This document shows positions 43,133-52,124 of a stretch of DNA of 64,000 nt, piece by piece; the stretch's first letter is position 1; every line of letters starts with the position of its first letter. The stretch comes from Romboutsia_E sp900604535 (lineage in GTDB: Bacteria > Bacillota > Clostridia > Peptostreptococcales > Peptostreptococcaceae): positions 62,001-126,000 of the forward strand of contig NZ_UWOT01000008.1 in assembly GCF_900604535.1 (NCBI RefSeq), in the 5' to 3' direction. A model generated the notes under the pieces. It saw only the letters and a list, made by a program, of their open reading frames with translations. It had not been told where the DNA came from and searched no databases. A program made the translations under genes and the position numbers.

Positions 43133-44501
43133 ATACTTCACACTCTTTTTTTAATTCATTTGGCTTTTTTAATTCTGGCCAATACTCTTTATTTGCTTCT
43201 ATTAAATCATCTAATATAAGCTTAGCCACTCTTGCACTTGGAACTGTTTTTGATAGTGTTATAGCTTGCCATAACTTGTTATAATCACCTTCTATCCAAG
43301 CTTCAACTGTAAGTTTTTCTACACTTACTTGTTGTTCCATTAATCCTTTTTGGAACTGTGGAATAGCCCCTTGGCATATTTTTTCATATCCATTTCTACC
43401 AACTATACAAGGTATTTCTACCATTGCTGTTCTATCAAAGTTTTCTATTGCTCCTTCATTAGGAACTATAAGAAGGAATCTTTCATTTGTATTTTCTGCA
43501 AGGGCACAAGCTAAGTCTACTATATAAGTTGCATGTGCATCGGCTTCAAATCCTTCAACACCTTTACTTGTTCCTTTTTCGATTATTTCATTACATATTC
43601 CAAATACATGTTTTTCTCTTCCATCCATTACTTCATTTGCTCTTGTATATTCTGGATTAGAATGTTCAACAACATAATCTGGATATAAGTAATATTTTAA
43701 ATAAGTATTTGGTATTGTGGTTGGATCTACTGCATAAACATCTTTTACTTTTGTAAAAGTTTCTCTCCAGCTATCATCAACATGTTGGTTAGTATCTGAT
43801 AGTGCATCTGCAAATCCATTTTCTGCTACGTGTTTCTTTATTTGTGGCATTAAGTCATTTCCATTTTTGTCATATATTTTTGACCACCATCCAAAATGAT
43901 TTAATCCATAGTAAGATACTTGCATTTCTTTTCTTGATTTTAACCCACACATATTAGCCATTTTTTCTTCTAAATCTATTGGCATATCACATATATTTAA
44001 TATTTTTGAATTTGGTCTTAATCTTCTTGTTGCTTCTGCTACTATTGCTGCTGGATTTGAGTAGTTTAACATCCATGCATTTGGAGAATATTGTTCCATG
44101 TAGTCAAGTATTTCTATAACTCCTCCTATTGAACGCATTCCATAAGCTATTCCTCCTGGTCCACAAGTTTCTTGACCTACAACGCCATATTTTAGTGGTA
44201 TCTTTTCATCCTTTTCACGCATTGCATATTTTCCAACTCTTATATGTGCTAATACAAAGTCTATATCAGTAAATGCTTCCTCTGGTTTTGTTGTATATGA
44301 GAATTCCACTTCTGGTGCATTTTCTTTTAAATATATTTCACAAGCCTTCGCTACTGTTTCTTGTCTATCTGCATCATTGTCATAAAACTTTATTGATCTA
44401 ATTGGAAATCTATCCATATTTTCTAATAACATTAATACTATACCTGGTGTAAAAGTACTTCCCCCACCTGCTACTACAACTGAATATTTTTTATTTTCCA
44501 T
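43125..44501 (-). CDS. malH: 6-phospho-alpha-glucosidase (GH4)
   Basis: This NAD+- and Mn2+-dependent enzyme hydrolyses maltose 6-phosphate and related phospho-alpha-glucosides. The 458 residues begin with a Rossmann motif (VVVAGGGSTFTPGIVLMLL). The metal-binding Cys lies in ICDMPIDLEE, and the CDMP motif marks the alpha-glucosidase branch of GH4. The metal His is in YGLNHFGWW. The start at 44501 follows GGGAGGAA; a frame five codons longer overlaps it. It is first in a unit with IIA; an operator and a cre lie upstream. Symbol by function; glvA is equivalent. Confidence 0.93.
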   Translation of the reverse strand: MENKKYSVVVAGGGSTFTPGIVLMLLENMDRFPIRSIKFYDNDADRQETVAKACEIYLKENAPEVEFSYTTKPEEAFTDIDFVLAHIRVGKYAMREKDEKIPLKYGVVGQETCGPGGIAYGMRSIGGVIEILDYMEQYSPNAWMLNYSNPAAIVAEATRRLRPNSKILNICDMPIDLEEKMANMCGLKSRKEMQVSYYGLNHFGWWSKIYDKNGNDLMPQIKKHVAENGFADALSDTNQHVDDSWRETFTKVKDVYAVDPTTIPNTYLKYYLYPDYVVEHSNPEYTRANEVMDGREKHVFGICNEIIEKGTSKGVEGFEADAHATYIVDLACALAENTNERFLLIVPNEGAIENFDRTAMVEIPCIVGRNGYEKICQGAIPQFQKGLMEQQVSVEKLTVEAWIEGDYNKLWQAITLSKTVPSARVAKLILDDLIEANKEYWPELKKPNELKKECEVYA

Positions 44502-44571
44502 CTCTATTCCTCCCAAATTTTTATTATTTTATTTATCTTATGAGTACATAGTATACTTAAAAAAAACTTAT

Positions 44572-44587
44572 ATCAATACGTTTTCCT
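44572..44587. promoter_or_regulatory. cre-like site at the malH promoter
   Basis: AGGAAAACGTATTGAT on the minus strand is a cre with two mismatches and overlaps a TTGATA -35 (with TACTAT 17 bases on). The same string with the same spacing to the TGTGA palindrome recurs at 46918-46932. Confidence 0.55.
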
Positions 44588-44631
44588 TTATTAGGGATAT
44601 TGTTAATTTAATTGTTTTTTATAACATTTTC

Positions 44632-44645
44632 TGTGACTTTTCACA
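44632..44645. promoter_or_regulatory. TGTGA-N4-TCACA operator upstream of malH
   Basis: TGTGAAAAGTCACA (minus strand) is followed by GAAAATGTTA. The whole block recurs at 46977-46990 before the IICB gene. It is the likely binding site of an RpiR-type activator. Confidence 0.6.
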
Positions 44646-44669
44646 GGTTTGTTTATAACAAAGTAATAA

Positions 44670-44702
44670 AAAAAACATGGCAATAAATATATTACCATGC
44701 TC
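44670..44702 (-). terminator. Terminator after the small membrane protein gene
   Basis: On the minus strand CATGGTAAT pairs with ATTGCCATG (one G-T pair) and is followed by eight T. Confidence 0.85.
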
Positions 44703-44717
44703 TTTCGATTTTTATAT

Positions 44718-45224
44718 TTACATATTAATTCTTATCGTAGCAAATAAACATATACAAGCTAATCCAATAACAACTAAGCTACCTGAAATAGTCATTAGAA
44801 ATTTATCTTTTAACTTTTCTTTAAAGCTCTCCTTAATAGTCACATTGTATGTTTTAAGGGTTTTATATAAAATAACTCCAAATAAAATTACATATAACAC
44901 ATTCTGTAATAATATCTCTGCAACTATAAACATAACTATATTTGTAATTGCATACGATGTATCACTTGACTCAATCTTCTTTTGTATAAATATTAATAAG
45001 TATGCTATAAATGGATTTATCATAGATACTAAAAATAGTATTGTAAGCTTAGGATTTTGTTGTATCGCTTGTTGCATAGCAACTCCCATTCTCGCAGATT
45101 CCATAGATAAATACATTAATGCCATAAATGGTGTTAGTGTAAGTAATATCTTTGCTATGTTATAATACTTACTCAATGAATTTATTTTATTATTTTTACT
45201 AGTTATTGCATTAACTTGACTCAT
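44718..45224 (-). CDS. Small membrane protein in the alpha-glucoside PTS unit, unknown function
   Basis: The 168 residues show four hydrophobic segments (about 26-45, 62-82, 93-120, 143-163) separated by charged loops. I do not recognise a family. It starts 29 bases after the IICB stop codon with AGTAGGAG, so it is cotranscribed with the permease. A role in maltose-type sugar transport or its control is conceivable only from context. A shadow frame on the other strand (44677-45165) has no ribosome site. Confidence 0.65.
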   Translation of the reverse strand: MSQVNAITSKNNKINSLSKYYNIAKILLTLTPFMALMYLSMESARMGVAMQQAIQQNPKLTILFLVSMINPFIAYLLIFIQKKIESSDTSYAITNIVMFIVAEILLQNVLYVILFGVILYKTLKTYNVTIKESFKEKLKDKFLMTISGSLVVIGLACICLFATIRINM

Positions 45225-45252
45225 TGTATCTCCTACTTTCTAAATTAACCTA

Positions 45253-46833
45253 TTAGTTTGTAACTTTATTGTTTGCTAATAAATTCTCAAAATCATCTCT
45301 CACTTTTGCTACCTTAAGTCCTACTATAACTTGATAAGACTTACCATTTGCCGAACATCCATGAGTTCCTATTGATTTAAAATATACATCATCCTTACAT
45401 AATTTTTCATCTTTTACATTAACTCTTAGGCGAGTAGCACAGTTTGTTACATCAACAATATTTTCTGCTCCCCCTAAACCTTCTAATATGCCTTTTACAA
45501 GAGCTAACTTTTCATCAACTACACCACCATTTTGTCTTTCTCTATATTCAGCTTTAGTATGGAATGTAACTTCTTCATCATCTTCTCTACCTGGTGTTTT
45601 AACATCAAATTTTTCTATTAAGAATTTAAATACTACAAACCATATTCCTGTAAATACTAAACCTATACCTAGCATTAATAAGTATTGCTTCCAGTGTGCA
45701 CTCATTAATGGTATCCAGTTTAAAGATGCCATTTCTATTACTCCTCCAGAGTGTATACCTACGATTCCAGCAAGATACATAACTGTTGAAAGAGTTGCCG
45801 CAAGGAAAGCATGAACTATGAATAACCATGGTGCTATAAATAAGAATGTAAATTCTATTGGCTCTGTAACTCCGCAGAATATAGCAGTTAAAGTTATCGG
45901 TACTAATAATCCAAGCGTTTTCTTTTTCTTTTCAGGTTTTGCAGTTACATAAAATGCTAATGCTGCACCTGCACATCCAAATATTTTTGAAAAACCAGTT
46001 GAAGTAAATCCAGCTTCAGGAACTAATGATTTTAAAGAAGCTGTTGATGATGCAAGTTCTGGCAATTTAGTAGCCCAGTAAGCATAAAGACCTCCTGGTA
46101 CTAATACATTGTCATAGAAAAATGGTGAGTATAAGATATGATGTAAACCAAATGGTATTAGTGCACGTTCTAAGAAGACAAATACCCAAACACCAAATGC
46201 TCCAGCTCCCTTAACAAATCCTTGGAATGCTAGCATTCCCATTTGTATTTTGGGCCATACAAGTGCTGCAATTAAAGCAACTGGAATAAGTACGAAGAAA
46301 CCTATCATAAAAACAAATGTTGATCCACTGAATGTTCCTAACCATTCAGGTAATTCTGTATCAAAGAAACGGTTATGTAAATAAATAACTATACCAGATA
46401 TAATTAATGCTCCTATCATACCCATATCTAATGTTTTGATATTAGCTATCATAGTAAGCCCACTAGTTCCTCCTACTTCTGCTGCAAAATCAACACCAAA
46501 CACATTTCCCCATTGAGAAAGTATAGTGCTTAAGAAGTAATGGAATGTTAAATAAAGTACAAGTGCTTCCATACAACATCTTGCATTTTGTTTCTTTGCC
46601 ATACCTATTGGAAGACCTACAACGAATAGTAGTGGTAATTGATTGAATACTGTCCATCCCCCTTGAAGTATTACATTCCAGCATTGATACCACATACTAG
46701 TTGGAGCTGCTAATGATCCCATGATTGCTTCTGTTGTAAATAAAGTACCTACCCCTATTACTATACCTGCAAAGGCAAATAATAATACAGGAGTAAACAT
46801 GGCTCCCCCAAATTTTTGAATTTTTTGCATCAT
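45253..46833 (-). CDS. Alpha-glucoside (maltose-type) PTS enzyme IICB
   Basis: The 526 residues have a glucose-family IIC (about 1-425, ten helices; GVTEPIEFTFLFIAPWLFIV near 318) and a C-terminal IIB (about 440-520; IVDVTNCATRLRVNVKDEKL with the phospho-Cys). There is no IIA, which is supplied by the adjacent free-standing protein. The domain order and the neighbouring GH4 phospho-alpha-glucosidase indicate maltose or a similar alpha-glucoside as substrate. An operator and a cre matching those of malH lie upstream, so the two units form one regulon. Confidence 0.92.
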   Translation of the reverse strand: MMQKIQKFGGAMFTPVLLFAFAGIVIGVGTLFTTEAIMGSLAAPTSMWYQCWNVILQGGWTVFNQLPLLFVVGLPIGMAKKQNARCCMEALVLYLTFHYFLSTILSQWGNVFGVDFAAEVGGTSGLTMIANIKTLDMGMIGALIISGIVIYLHNRFFDTELPEWLGTFSGSTFVFMIGFFVLIPVALIAALVWPKIQMGMLAFQGFVKGAGAFGVWVFVFLERALIPFGLHHILYSPFFYDNVLVPGGLYAYWATKLPELASSTASLKSLVPEAGFTSTGFSKIFGCAGAALAFYVTAKPEKKKKTLGLLVPITLTAIFCGVTEPIEFTFLFIAPWLFIVHAFLAATLSTVMYLAGIVGIHSGGVIEMASLNWIPLMSAHWKQYLLMLGIGLVFTGIWFVVFKFLIEKFDVKTPGREDDEEVTFHTKAEYRERQNGGVVDEKLALVKGILEGLGGAENIVDVTNCATRLRVNVKDEKLCKDDVYFKSIGTHGCSANGKSYQVIVGLKVAKVRDDFENLLANNKVTN

Positions 46834-46917
46834 ACGCTATCCCTTCCCTTCTGTATATATTTTATACTTAATTTATTTGTTTTTCTATTAAAATATTATC
46901 AAACAAGATTTCTATCA

Positions 46918-46932
46918 GCAATACGTTTTCCC
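46918..46932. promoter_or_regulatory. cre-like site at the IICB promoter
   Basis: GGGAAAACGTATTGC on the minus strand shares its GGAAAACGTATTG core with the malH promoter element. Confidence 0.5.
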
Positions 46933-46976
46933 AACTAAGGGCATTCGTATTAACTTATTTGAAATTTAACATTTTC

Positions 46977-46990
46977 TGTGATTTTTCACA
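46977..46990. promoter_or_regulatory. TGTGA-N4-TCACA operator upstream of the IICB gene
   Basis: TGTGAAAAATCACA followed by GAAAATGTTA on the minus strand. Its distance to the CG of the cre-like site is the same (about 52 bases) as at malH. Confidence 0.6.
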
Positions 46991-46992
46991 AA

Positions 46993-47030
46993 TAAAAATA
47001 CACCCATTTAAATGAGTGTATTTTTATTTG
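46993..47030 (-). terminator. Terminator overlapping the end of the 47-kb membrane protein gene
   Basis: AAAAATACAC and GTGTATTTTT pair, extended inward by CATT/AATG, with T after the arm on the minus strand. Confidence 0.8.
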
Positions 47031-47454
47031 TTTTATATATTAAAACTTCAATTCCAGTTTTGATAATTTGAATAAATACAGTTACTTCTAACATGAAACC
47101 TATATAATAATAAGCTCTTAATGTTTCAGTAGAATTTATTAGTGTAAACCCTGCATAAATAGCGAAAAGTATAACCATAAAAATATTCATACTTAATGCA
47201 TATTTACTCATTTGTAACTTTCTTTTAATATATAATGCTAAAATCAATACTACTAATATAGCAAATATAGCGATAGTAATATATTGTAATTTCATTATTG
47301 GATATTTATTTTCTAGTAAATTATTTTTATATACTATATATCTTAGCATCCCCATTTTTTTATGAGTAAAATAATTCACTAAGTAAGCACCTACTAATAA
47401 CAAAATTTGTAAGACTGTAGCTATTATATTAAATATCTTATTTGATTTTTTCAT
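47008..47454 (-). CDS. Small membrane protein of unknown function
   Basis: The 148 residues have four hydrophobic segments (about 9-28, 57-77, 86-106, 116-136) and a Lys-rich N-terminus. No family is recognised. The ATG lies two bases after the stop codon of the exported rhodanese, with only a weak AAGG before, so translation is probably coupled to it. Joint action with the rhodanese, for example in sulfur compound handling at the membrane, would be speculation. Confidence 0.6.
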   Translation of the reverse strand: MKKSNKIFNIIATVLQILLLVGAYLVNYFTHKKMGMLRYIVYKNNLLENKYPIMKLQYITIAIFAILVVLILALYIKRKLQMSKYALSMNIFMVILFAIYAGFTLINSTETLRAYYYIGFMLEVTVFIQIIKTGIEVLIYKTNKNTLI

Positions 47455-47456
47455 TT

Positions 47457-48512
47457 TTATTTTGCTGCCTTATCTGTTGATAATTCACCTACTGTTGTAT
47501 AAACAACACTATCACTACTTGGATCTCCTACTTGTACTGGAAGGTCATCATTCATTTGCCACTGATACCATCCACCATCGTAAACAGTCATATCTCTTAA
47601 TCCTGCATCATAACATATTAACCAAGGAACTGTAGCTCTCCATCCAGTTCCACAATAGAATGAAAGTTCATTATCTAAATTAAAATCACAATCTGACCAT
47701 AATTCCTTCATTTGATCGAACGTTATATATGTGCCATCTTCATTAGTATAATCCTCCATAGTATATGCAGTACTTCCACCACGTCCCCATACAGCACCTT
47801 TAGGTTCTCCTGCTCTATCTATGTAGTTATATCCACTTGTTTCTCCTATAAACTCTGCTTCACTTCTTATACTTACTAAACGGAAGTTAGAGTCATTATT
47901 TAACTTATCTTGAGCATCTTCTATAGACATCCAGTATTCAGGATGTGCAGGAACAGTTGTCCCAAAATCGGTTGCAGCTACTGCTTTTTCTATAGTCGTA
48001 TCTGTTTCATAACCAGCTTCTGTCCATGCATTTAGCCCTCCATTAAGAACCTTTACATTTTCAACACCTGCCCAAAGATATGCATAAGCAACCCTTGCTG
48101 TTCCCGAAACATCAGCTCCATATAGTATAACTGTCTTATCTTTTGTTATTCCTAAATCTAACATTCCTTGTTCAACTACTTTAGCATCAGATAAATTCCA
48201 ATATGGCTCACATTCCACACTCGCTATATCAACATGAATTGCTCCAGGTATATGTCCTTTTGTATAATCTGTGCTATCTTTGTATGTCCCCCATGAAGCT
48301 TCTAAGATGACATAGTTATCTGACTCCGGCTGGTTTCCATCAATTACACTTTGTACCCATTCTGGAGTTACAAATACTTTTTCTTTATCTACTTGTTCTG
48401 ATTGAACGTTTGATTCTTTTTTCGATGACTCTGTTTTATTAGCACTGCATCCTACTAATACTGTCGATAGCATTGTAGTACAAAGTACTAAACTCAATAA
48501 TTTCTTTTTCAT
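47457..48512 (-). CDS. Exported lipoprotein rhodanese (sulfurtransferase)
   Basis: The 351 residues start with a lipoprotein signal peptide (TTMLSTVLVGCSANK; lipidated Cys near 22). Two rhodanese domains follow: the N-terminal one (about 50-175; GHIPGAIHVDIASVE and VILYGADVSGTARVAYAY) lacks a catalytic Cys, and the C-terminal one (about 190-330) has the active-site loop FYCGTGWRAT. Typical enzymes of this two-domain plan move sulfane sulfur from thiosulfate or mercaptopyruvate to an acceptor. Location outside the membrane is less common. It heads a two-gene unit with a small membrane protein. Confidence 0.9.
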   Translation of the reverse strand: MKKKLLSLVLCTTMLSTVLVGCSANKTESSKKESNVQSEQVDKEKVFVTPEWVQSVIDGNQPESDNYVILEASWGTYKDSTDYTKGHIPGAIHVDIASVECEPYWNLSDAKVVEQGMLDLGITKDKTVILYGADVSGTARVAYAYLWAGVENVKVLNGGLNAWTEAGYETDTTIEKAVAATDFGTTVPAHPEYWMSIEDAQDKLNNDSNFRLVSIRSEAEFIGETSGYNYIDRAGEPKGAVWGRGGSTAYTMEDYTNEDGTYITFDQMKELWSDCDFNLDNELSFYCGTGWRATVPWLICYDAGLRDMTVYDGGWYQWQMNDDLPVQVGDPSSDSVVYTTVGELSTDKAAK

Positions 48513-48553
48513 AATTTCACCTCTTATTTTTCTAAATTAGTATTTTACTACAC

Positions 48554-48605
48554 TTTTTATCTACATTCAAATAGTTTTTATCTACATTCAAATAGTTTTT
48601 ATCTA
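48554..48605. repeat. 21-bp tandem repeat upstream of the rhodanese gene
   Basis: A 21-bp unit (TTTTTATCTACATTCAAATA plus one G) occurs at 48554-48574, exactly again at 48575-48595, and partly at 48596-48605. It sits 40-95 bases before the rhodanese start, in the promoter region. A repeat of two helical turns could duplicate a protein binding site. Confidence 0.9.
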
Positions 48606-48721
48606 TAATATAAACCTTGCTTATTTGACTTATCTATATATAACAATTATATCTGATTTGCTATATTTTCTCATACTTTCTGACTTTTAATACATACAAG
48701 CTAACATTCTAAATATAATAT

Positions 48722-48764
48722 AAAATAAAAGACATGCTAAGTTCCAATTAGCACGTCTTTTCTC
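48722..48764 (-). terminator. Terminator of the MoxR/VWA operon
   Basis: AAAAGAC-TGCTAA pairs with TTAGCA-GTCTTTT, with a one-base bulge in each arm and a T tract on the minus strand. Confidence 0.82.
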
Positions 48765-48774
48765 TAAGCAATAT

Positions 48775-50184
48775 TTATAAAATTGGAGCTTGGTTATTCA
48801 TTGAATATCCATCACTTCTAACATCATTCATATCAAATATATCATCTTTTACTTCAACCTTACTTAATTTCTTAACTATCCCATAAGGCTGAGCTAAAGA
48901 AAGTTTATCTCCTCTGCCTGAAATAACCCATAATATCTTGTATCCTCTTGGTATAACTTCTAATCTAGTTTCTCCTTTTCCATCAGTGAAATATACTAAT
49001 AAATTAATCTTATTCCTATTAGCATAATCAAAAACTGGACTAAATTTAGTTCCACCTCTTATACTAGGTCTATCTTTTATGTCTTTAATATTCTTAACCT
49101 TATAAGTCCGCCTTATTTCATTATCACATTCTATAATAGTTATCTCATGATTGTAGTTTTTTACTATATTAAGTACTTCTTTTATAGCTTGCTTAAATTC
49201 TTCATCGCTAATACTTCCGCTAGTATCAATTGCTACTGCAACTTCGGCTTTATGACTTCTAAGCTGGCCTCTTAAATCTAATCTACTTGGTTGCCTTCTA
49301 TTCCTTCTTGTTATAGTTTTCTTCTTATTACTTTCAACAGTTCCCATTAATTTTTTTAAGTATAAATTCCAAGGAAGCTCTCCTTTACTGCTTTTTAATG
49401 ATGATATCATATCACTAATATATGATGGAACCGTACTTTTTAAAGAATTATCTATAAATTTTTCTGTAAATTCCCTAACAGTTTTAGAATCTATTTCATC
49501 AGATTCTTCCCATATATCGTGAGTGTTCTCCGGTCTAAATTCACTCTCTACATTATCATTTAAATCGGCATCATTTTCTTCTCCATCTTTATCAGATTCT
49601 TGTAAATCTAACTCAATTTGAATCTTTTCTACATAATACTCAAAAGTTTCATATGGCTCTAAGTTCATAGAATAATGTGTATTTACCCACTCTAATGTAG
49701 TAGCATATGGCGGCAAATAGTCTAAATATTTATTTACTATTATATCCATCGCCATATTGATTGCCAATGTTGAGCATCTACCTTTTAGTTCTTTTGCTCT
49801 TATTAAATGTAATGATAGTACATGAAGAATTTCATGTTTAATAGTACTTTCCATCTGTCTCATGTTAAGATTCAGAAATATTAACGGATTAAAGTATATT
49901 ACATATTTAGCTCCCTTGAAGTTAACTGCACTTGGACTACTTATATCGAACTTTATATCTCTACCCATTTGAAATAAGAAGTAGCCATAAAAGTTATCTT
50001 TATCTTCCATAAGACTTAAACTCACTTTATCTACAATAGTAAAGAATTCCTCTTTAAAATCTTTAGGTATGTCTATTTCAAAATTTACATTTCCTGAGTT
50101 TAACTTTAATTCAGTTGCTTTATTAACTATTTCAATAGCTTTATCATAAAGACTTCTTGTTTGTTTTTCAAAATAACTTTCCAT
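48775..50184 (-). CDS. VWA domain protein with putative metallopeptidase domain (DUF2201 type)
   Basis: The 469 residues combine an N-terminal metallopeptidase-like domain (about 20-290; the zinc motif HEILH within STIKHEILHVLSLHLIRAKE near 135) with a C-terminal VWA-like domain (about 310-460; MIDAS DTSGS near 318, and GGTKFSP, TDGKGE). An acidic linker (about 195-235) separates them. It is the last gene of a three-gene operon after a MoxR-type ATPase, eight bases downstream. Such pairs are thought to act as chaperone-like remodelling systems in which the VWA protein is the adaptor. The target is unknown. Confidence 0.88.
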   Translation of the reverse strand: MESYFEKQTRSLYDKAIEIVNKATELKLNSGNVNFEIDIPKDFKEEFFTIVDKVSLSLMEDKDNFYGYFLFQMGRDIKFDISSPSAVNFKGAKYVIYFNPLIFLNLNMRQMESTIKHEILHVLSLHLIRAKELKGRCSTLAINMAMDIIVNKYLDYLPPYATTLEWVNTHYSMNLEPYETFEYYVEKIQIELDLQESDKDGEENDADLNDNVESEFRPENTHDIWEESDEIDSKTVREFTEKFIDNSLKSTVPSYISDMISSLKSSKGELPWNLYLKKLMGTVESNKKKTITRRNRRQPSRLDLRGQLRSHKAEVAVAIDTSGSISDEEFKQAIKEVLNIVKNYNHEITIIECDNEIRRTYKVKNIKDIKDRPSIRGGTKFSPVFDYANRNKINLLVYFTDGKGETRLEVIPRGYKILWVISGRGDKLSLAQPYGIVKKLSKVEVKDDIFDMNDVRSDGYSMNNQAPIL

Positions 50185-50191
50185 GATAATA

Positions 50192-51295
50192 TTAACCTCT
50201 TATTAAGCTGTAAGCATTAAAATACAAGTCTACAAATTCTTCATTTTCTATAACTATTTTATAAATTTTTTCATAACTATTTTTTAAATCTTTCATTATA
50301 CCTACCATTAAATCAACTGGATATATTTTTATAAATTCTACAAATCTATTTATATCATTATTACTATAGTTTTCATTTTCTATATTTGATTCTAATATTT
50401 TTAATATATTTACCGCAGTTAAATAAAGTCTTGTATGACTTTCTAATTTTATTTTTTCTATTATAGATTCTTCAAGAATTTCTCCAGAAAATACATCTTC
50501 ATAAGATATAAGTGGTAAACAGTCTGATTCTATAAAACTTATAAATTCTTCTGCTATAATCTTACCTACATTTCCCTTTATAACATTTAAAAATACTGCT
50601 CTAGATATTATTTCTTTATTTTCTTTGTACATTTTGTAAGTTTTAGAAACTCTTTCATAACTTCTTGGTGTAGCTCGTACATCATCTTCATTTATTTTAT
50701 GAAGATACTCTGGGAATGTAGAAATAAACTCTATAACTTTTTGTTCTATTCCTGCATCTATTGCCCAGCTTAGCCATTGTGAATGATCTGGTTCCATGTT
50801 AAGCCATACAAATCTATTTTCTTGTGCCGCATCCATATCAACTACTTGATAATCAAAATCTGAACCATATTTACTTGATGGATTCATTGCAGCTAGTATT
50901 TTTACATCATCATGTAACTTGTATCCATTTATTTCTCTGTTTAAAATTAGATTCATAAGTTCTTGTTGTACAGTATGCTCACAACGATTTATTTCATCTA
51001 TAAATAAAAGTACACTTTTACCCTTTAATATCTCTTTATCTATCTCTCTTAACTTATGATGAACTGCATATATAGTAGTTTTTTTATTGTCTCCATAACT
51101 TTCTACAGTTGGTAGCCCCCCTATTTCACCTTCTTTAAGTAAGTTTCCATCAACTACAACTAAGCTCCAATTATTTTCTTTAGCGAGTCTTTTTGCTAGA
51201 GCTGTTTTTCCGATTCCACTTTCTCCAACTACTAAAGGTACTTCTCCAGTAGATAATACTAAGTCAACGCTTCTTAATGTGTCTATAAAATTCAT
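50192..51295 (-). CDS. MoxR-type AAA+ ATPase
   Basis: The 367 residues have Walker A GESGIGKTALA (near 25), Walker B VLLFIDEINRC (near 95), sensor 1 ILAAMNPS (near 130) and a sensor 2/arginine region RATPRSYERVSK near 217. The DEINRC sequence is typical of MoxR/RavA-group ATPases. It lies 13 bases after a repeat protein and eight bases before the VWA-metallopeptidase gene, so the three are expressed together. A hexameric ring that remodels a partner through the VWA protein is the family model. The start follows AGGAGAA. Confidence 0.92.
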   Translation of the reverse strand: MNFIDTLRSVDLVLSTGEVPLVVGESGIGKTALAKRLAKENNWSLVVVDGNLLKEGEIGGLPTVESYGDNKKTTIYAVHHKLREIDKEILKGKSVLLFIDEINRCEHTVQQELMNLILNREINGYKLHDDVKILAAMNPSSKYGSDFDYQVVDMDAAQENRFVWLNMEPDHSQWLSWAIDAGIEQKVIEFISTFPEYLHKINEDDVRATPRSYERVSKTYKMYKENKEIISRAVFLNVIKGNVGKIIAEEFISFIESDCLPLISYEDVFSGEILEESIIEKIKLESHTRLYLTAVNILKILESNIENENYSNNDINRFVEFIKIYPVDLMVGIMKDLKNSYEKIYKIVIENEEFVDLYFNAYSLIRG

Positions 51296-51308
51296 TTTAT
51301 CTTTTCTC

Positions 51309-52124
51309 CTATATCATCTTTAGTTTTTCATCTACAGCTATTTTTTTTGCTTTCTTACTTCCGTACTTATAAATAAACATTATTTTGTCCATTTGGATTT
51401 TATCACTATTTCTATCTATAGTACTACATTTTAAGAAATCTCTAACATACTTTTCTTCTACATCTTCTTTTGATAGTATTTCTATCAATATTTTTTCTAT
51501 ATCTTCTTTTGATATCTCACTTGGTATCCTATTTTCAATATATTTAATTATTAATATATTTACTCTTAAAAATTTTAATATCTTTTCCTTATCTAAATCA
51601 ACCATAAAACTAATTGCTGCCTCATTACTTTTTATAGCTACAATTTGCGCCTTAAGACTTGGTGATTTTATATATCTTAATGCATCATAGCTTATTTTTA
51701 CAGCTTCTTCCTGAACACTTTCATAAGGATTTTGTATATGCTTTATTGAATCATAATTTTTTCTTACTGCTAGCAACTGTAGTTCCTCACTTGGATTTTT
51801 TGCATACTGAATTGCCCAACCAGCTTTATCAATTGCTAATTTAATCACTTTATCTGTTGGTTTTTTTATATATTCTAATATACTCCATCCATCATTTATA
51901 GCTTTTATCATCATTTCTTCACTTGGATTATCTATAAATTTAATTGCTCTTGCATTATTTTCTATTGCTATAACCTTCATTTCCTCACTTGGATTTTGTA
52001 TATATCTTAATAGTAGACCATCTAATTTTATGGCTAATAATTTCATTTCTTCGCTTGGATTATTTATATTTTTTATAATAGAAGGATTCCTCTTTATCAT
52101 TTCAATAGCTCTTGATTCGTCCAT
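51309..52124 (-). CDS. Helical repeat protein (DUF4116-like, about 8 x 22 residues)
   Basis: The 271 residues consist mainly of about eight tandem repeats of 22 residues (about 1-180) with the pattern AIxxxxxxIKYIxNPSEExxxL; examples are LLRYIQNPSEEMKVIAIENN and AIQYAKNPSEELQLLAV. This is an alpha-solenoid resembling DUF4116 or HEAT-like repeats. The last 90 residues are charged and not repetitive. It is first in an operon with a MoxR ATPase and a VWA protein and could be the substrate-recognition subunit or the substrate. Start: GGGGAGG. The function is unknown. Confidence 0.8.
   Translation of the reverse strand: MDESRAIEMIKRNPSIIKNINNPSEEMKLLAIKLDGLLLRYIQNPSEEMKVIAIENNARAIKFIDNPSEEMMIKAINDGWSILEYIKKPTDKVIKLAIDKAGWAIQYAKNPSEELQLLAVRKNYDSIKHIQNPYESVQEEAVKISYDALRYIKSPSLKAQIVAIKSNEAAISFMVDLDKEKILKFLRVNILIIKYIENRIPSEISKEDIEKILIEILSKEDVEEKYVRDFLKCSTIDRNSDKIQMDKIMFIYKYGSKKAKKIAVDEKLKMI

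Noticed and set aside
44677..45165. A 162-codon plus-strand frame opposite the small membrane protein
   Set aside because: No ribosome site; the minus-strand frame has AGTAGGAG and operon context. The plus frame is a typical shadow in AT-rich sequence.
44632..46990. TGTGA...TCACA palindromes as cAMP-CRP sites
   Set aside because: The spacer is four rather than six bases, and cAMP-CRP control is not the rule in Clostridia; an RpiR activator fits the operon better.
48554..48605. Tandem repeat as a CRISPR array
   Set aside because: The 21-bp units are directly adjacent with no spacers and no cas genes are near.
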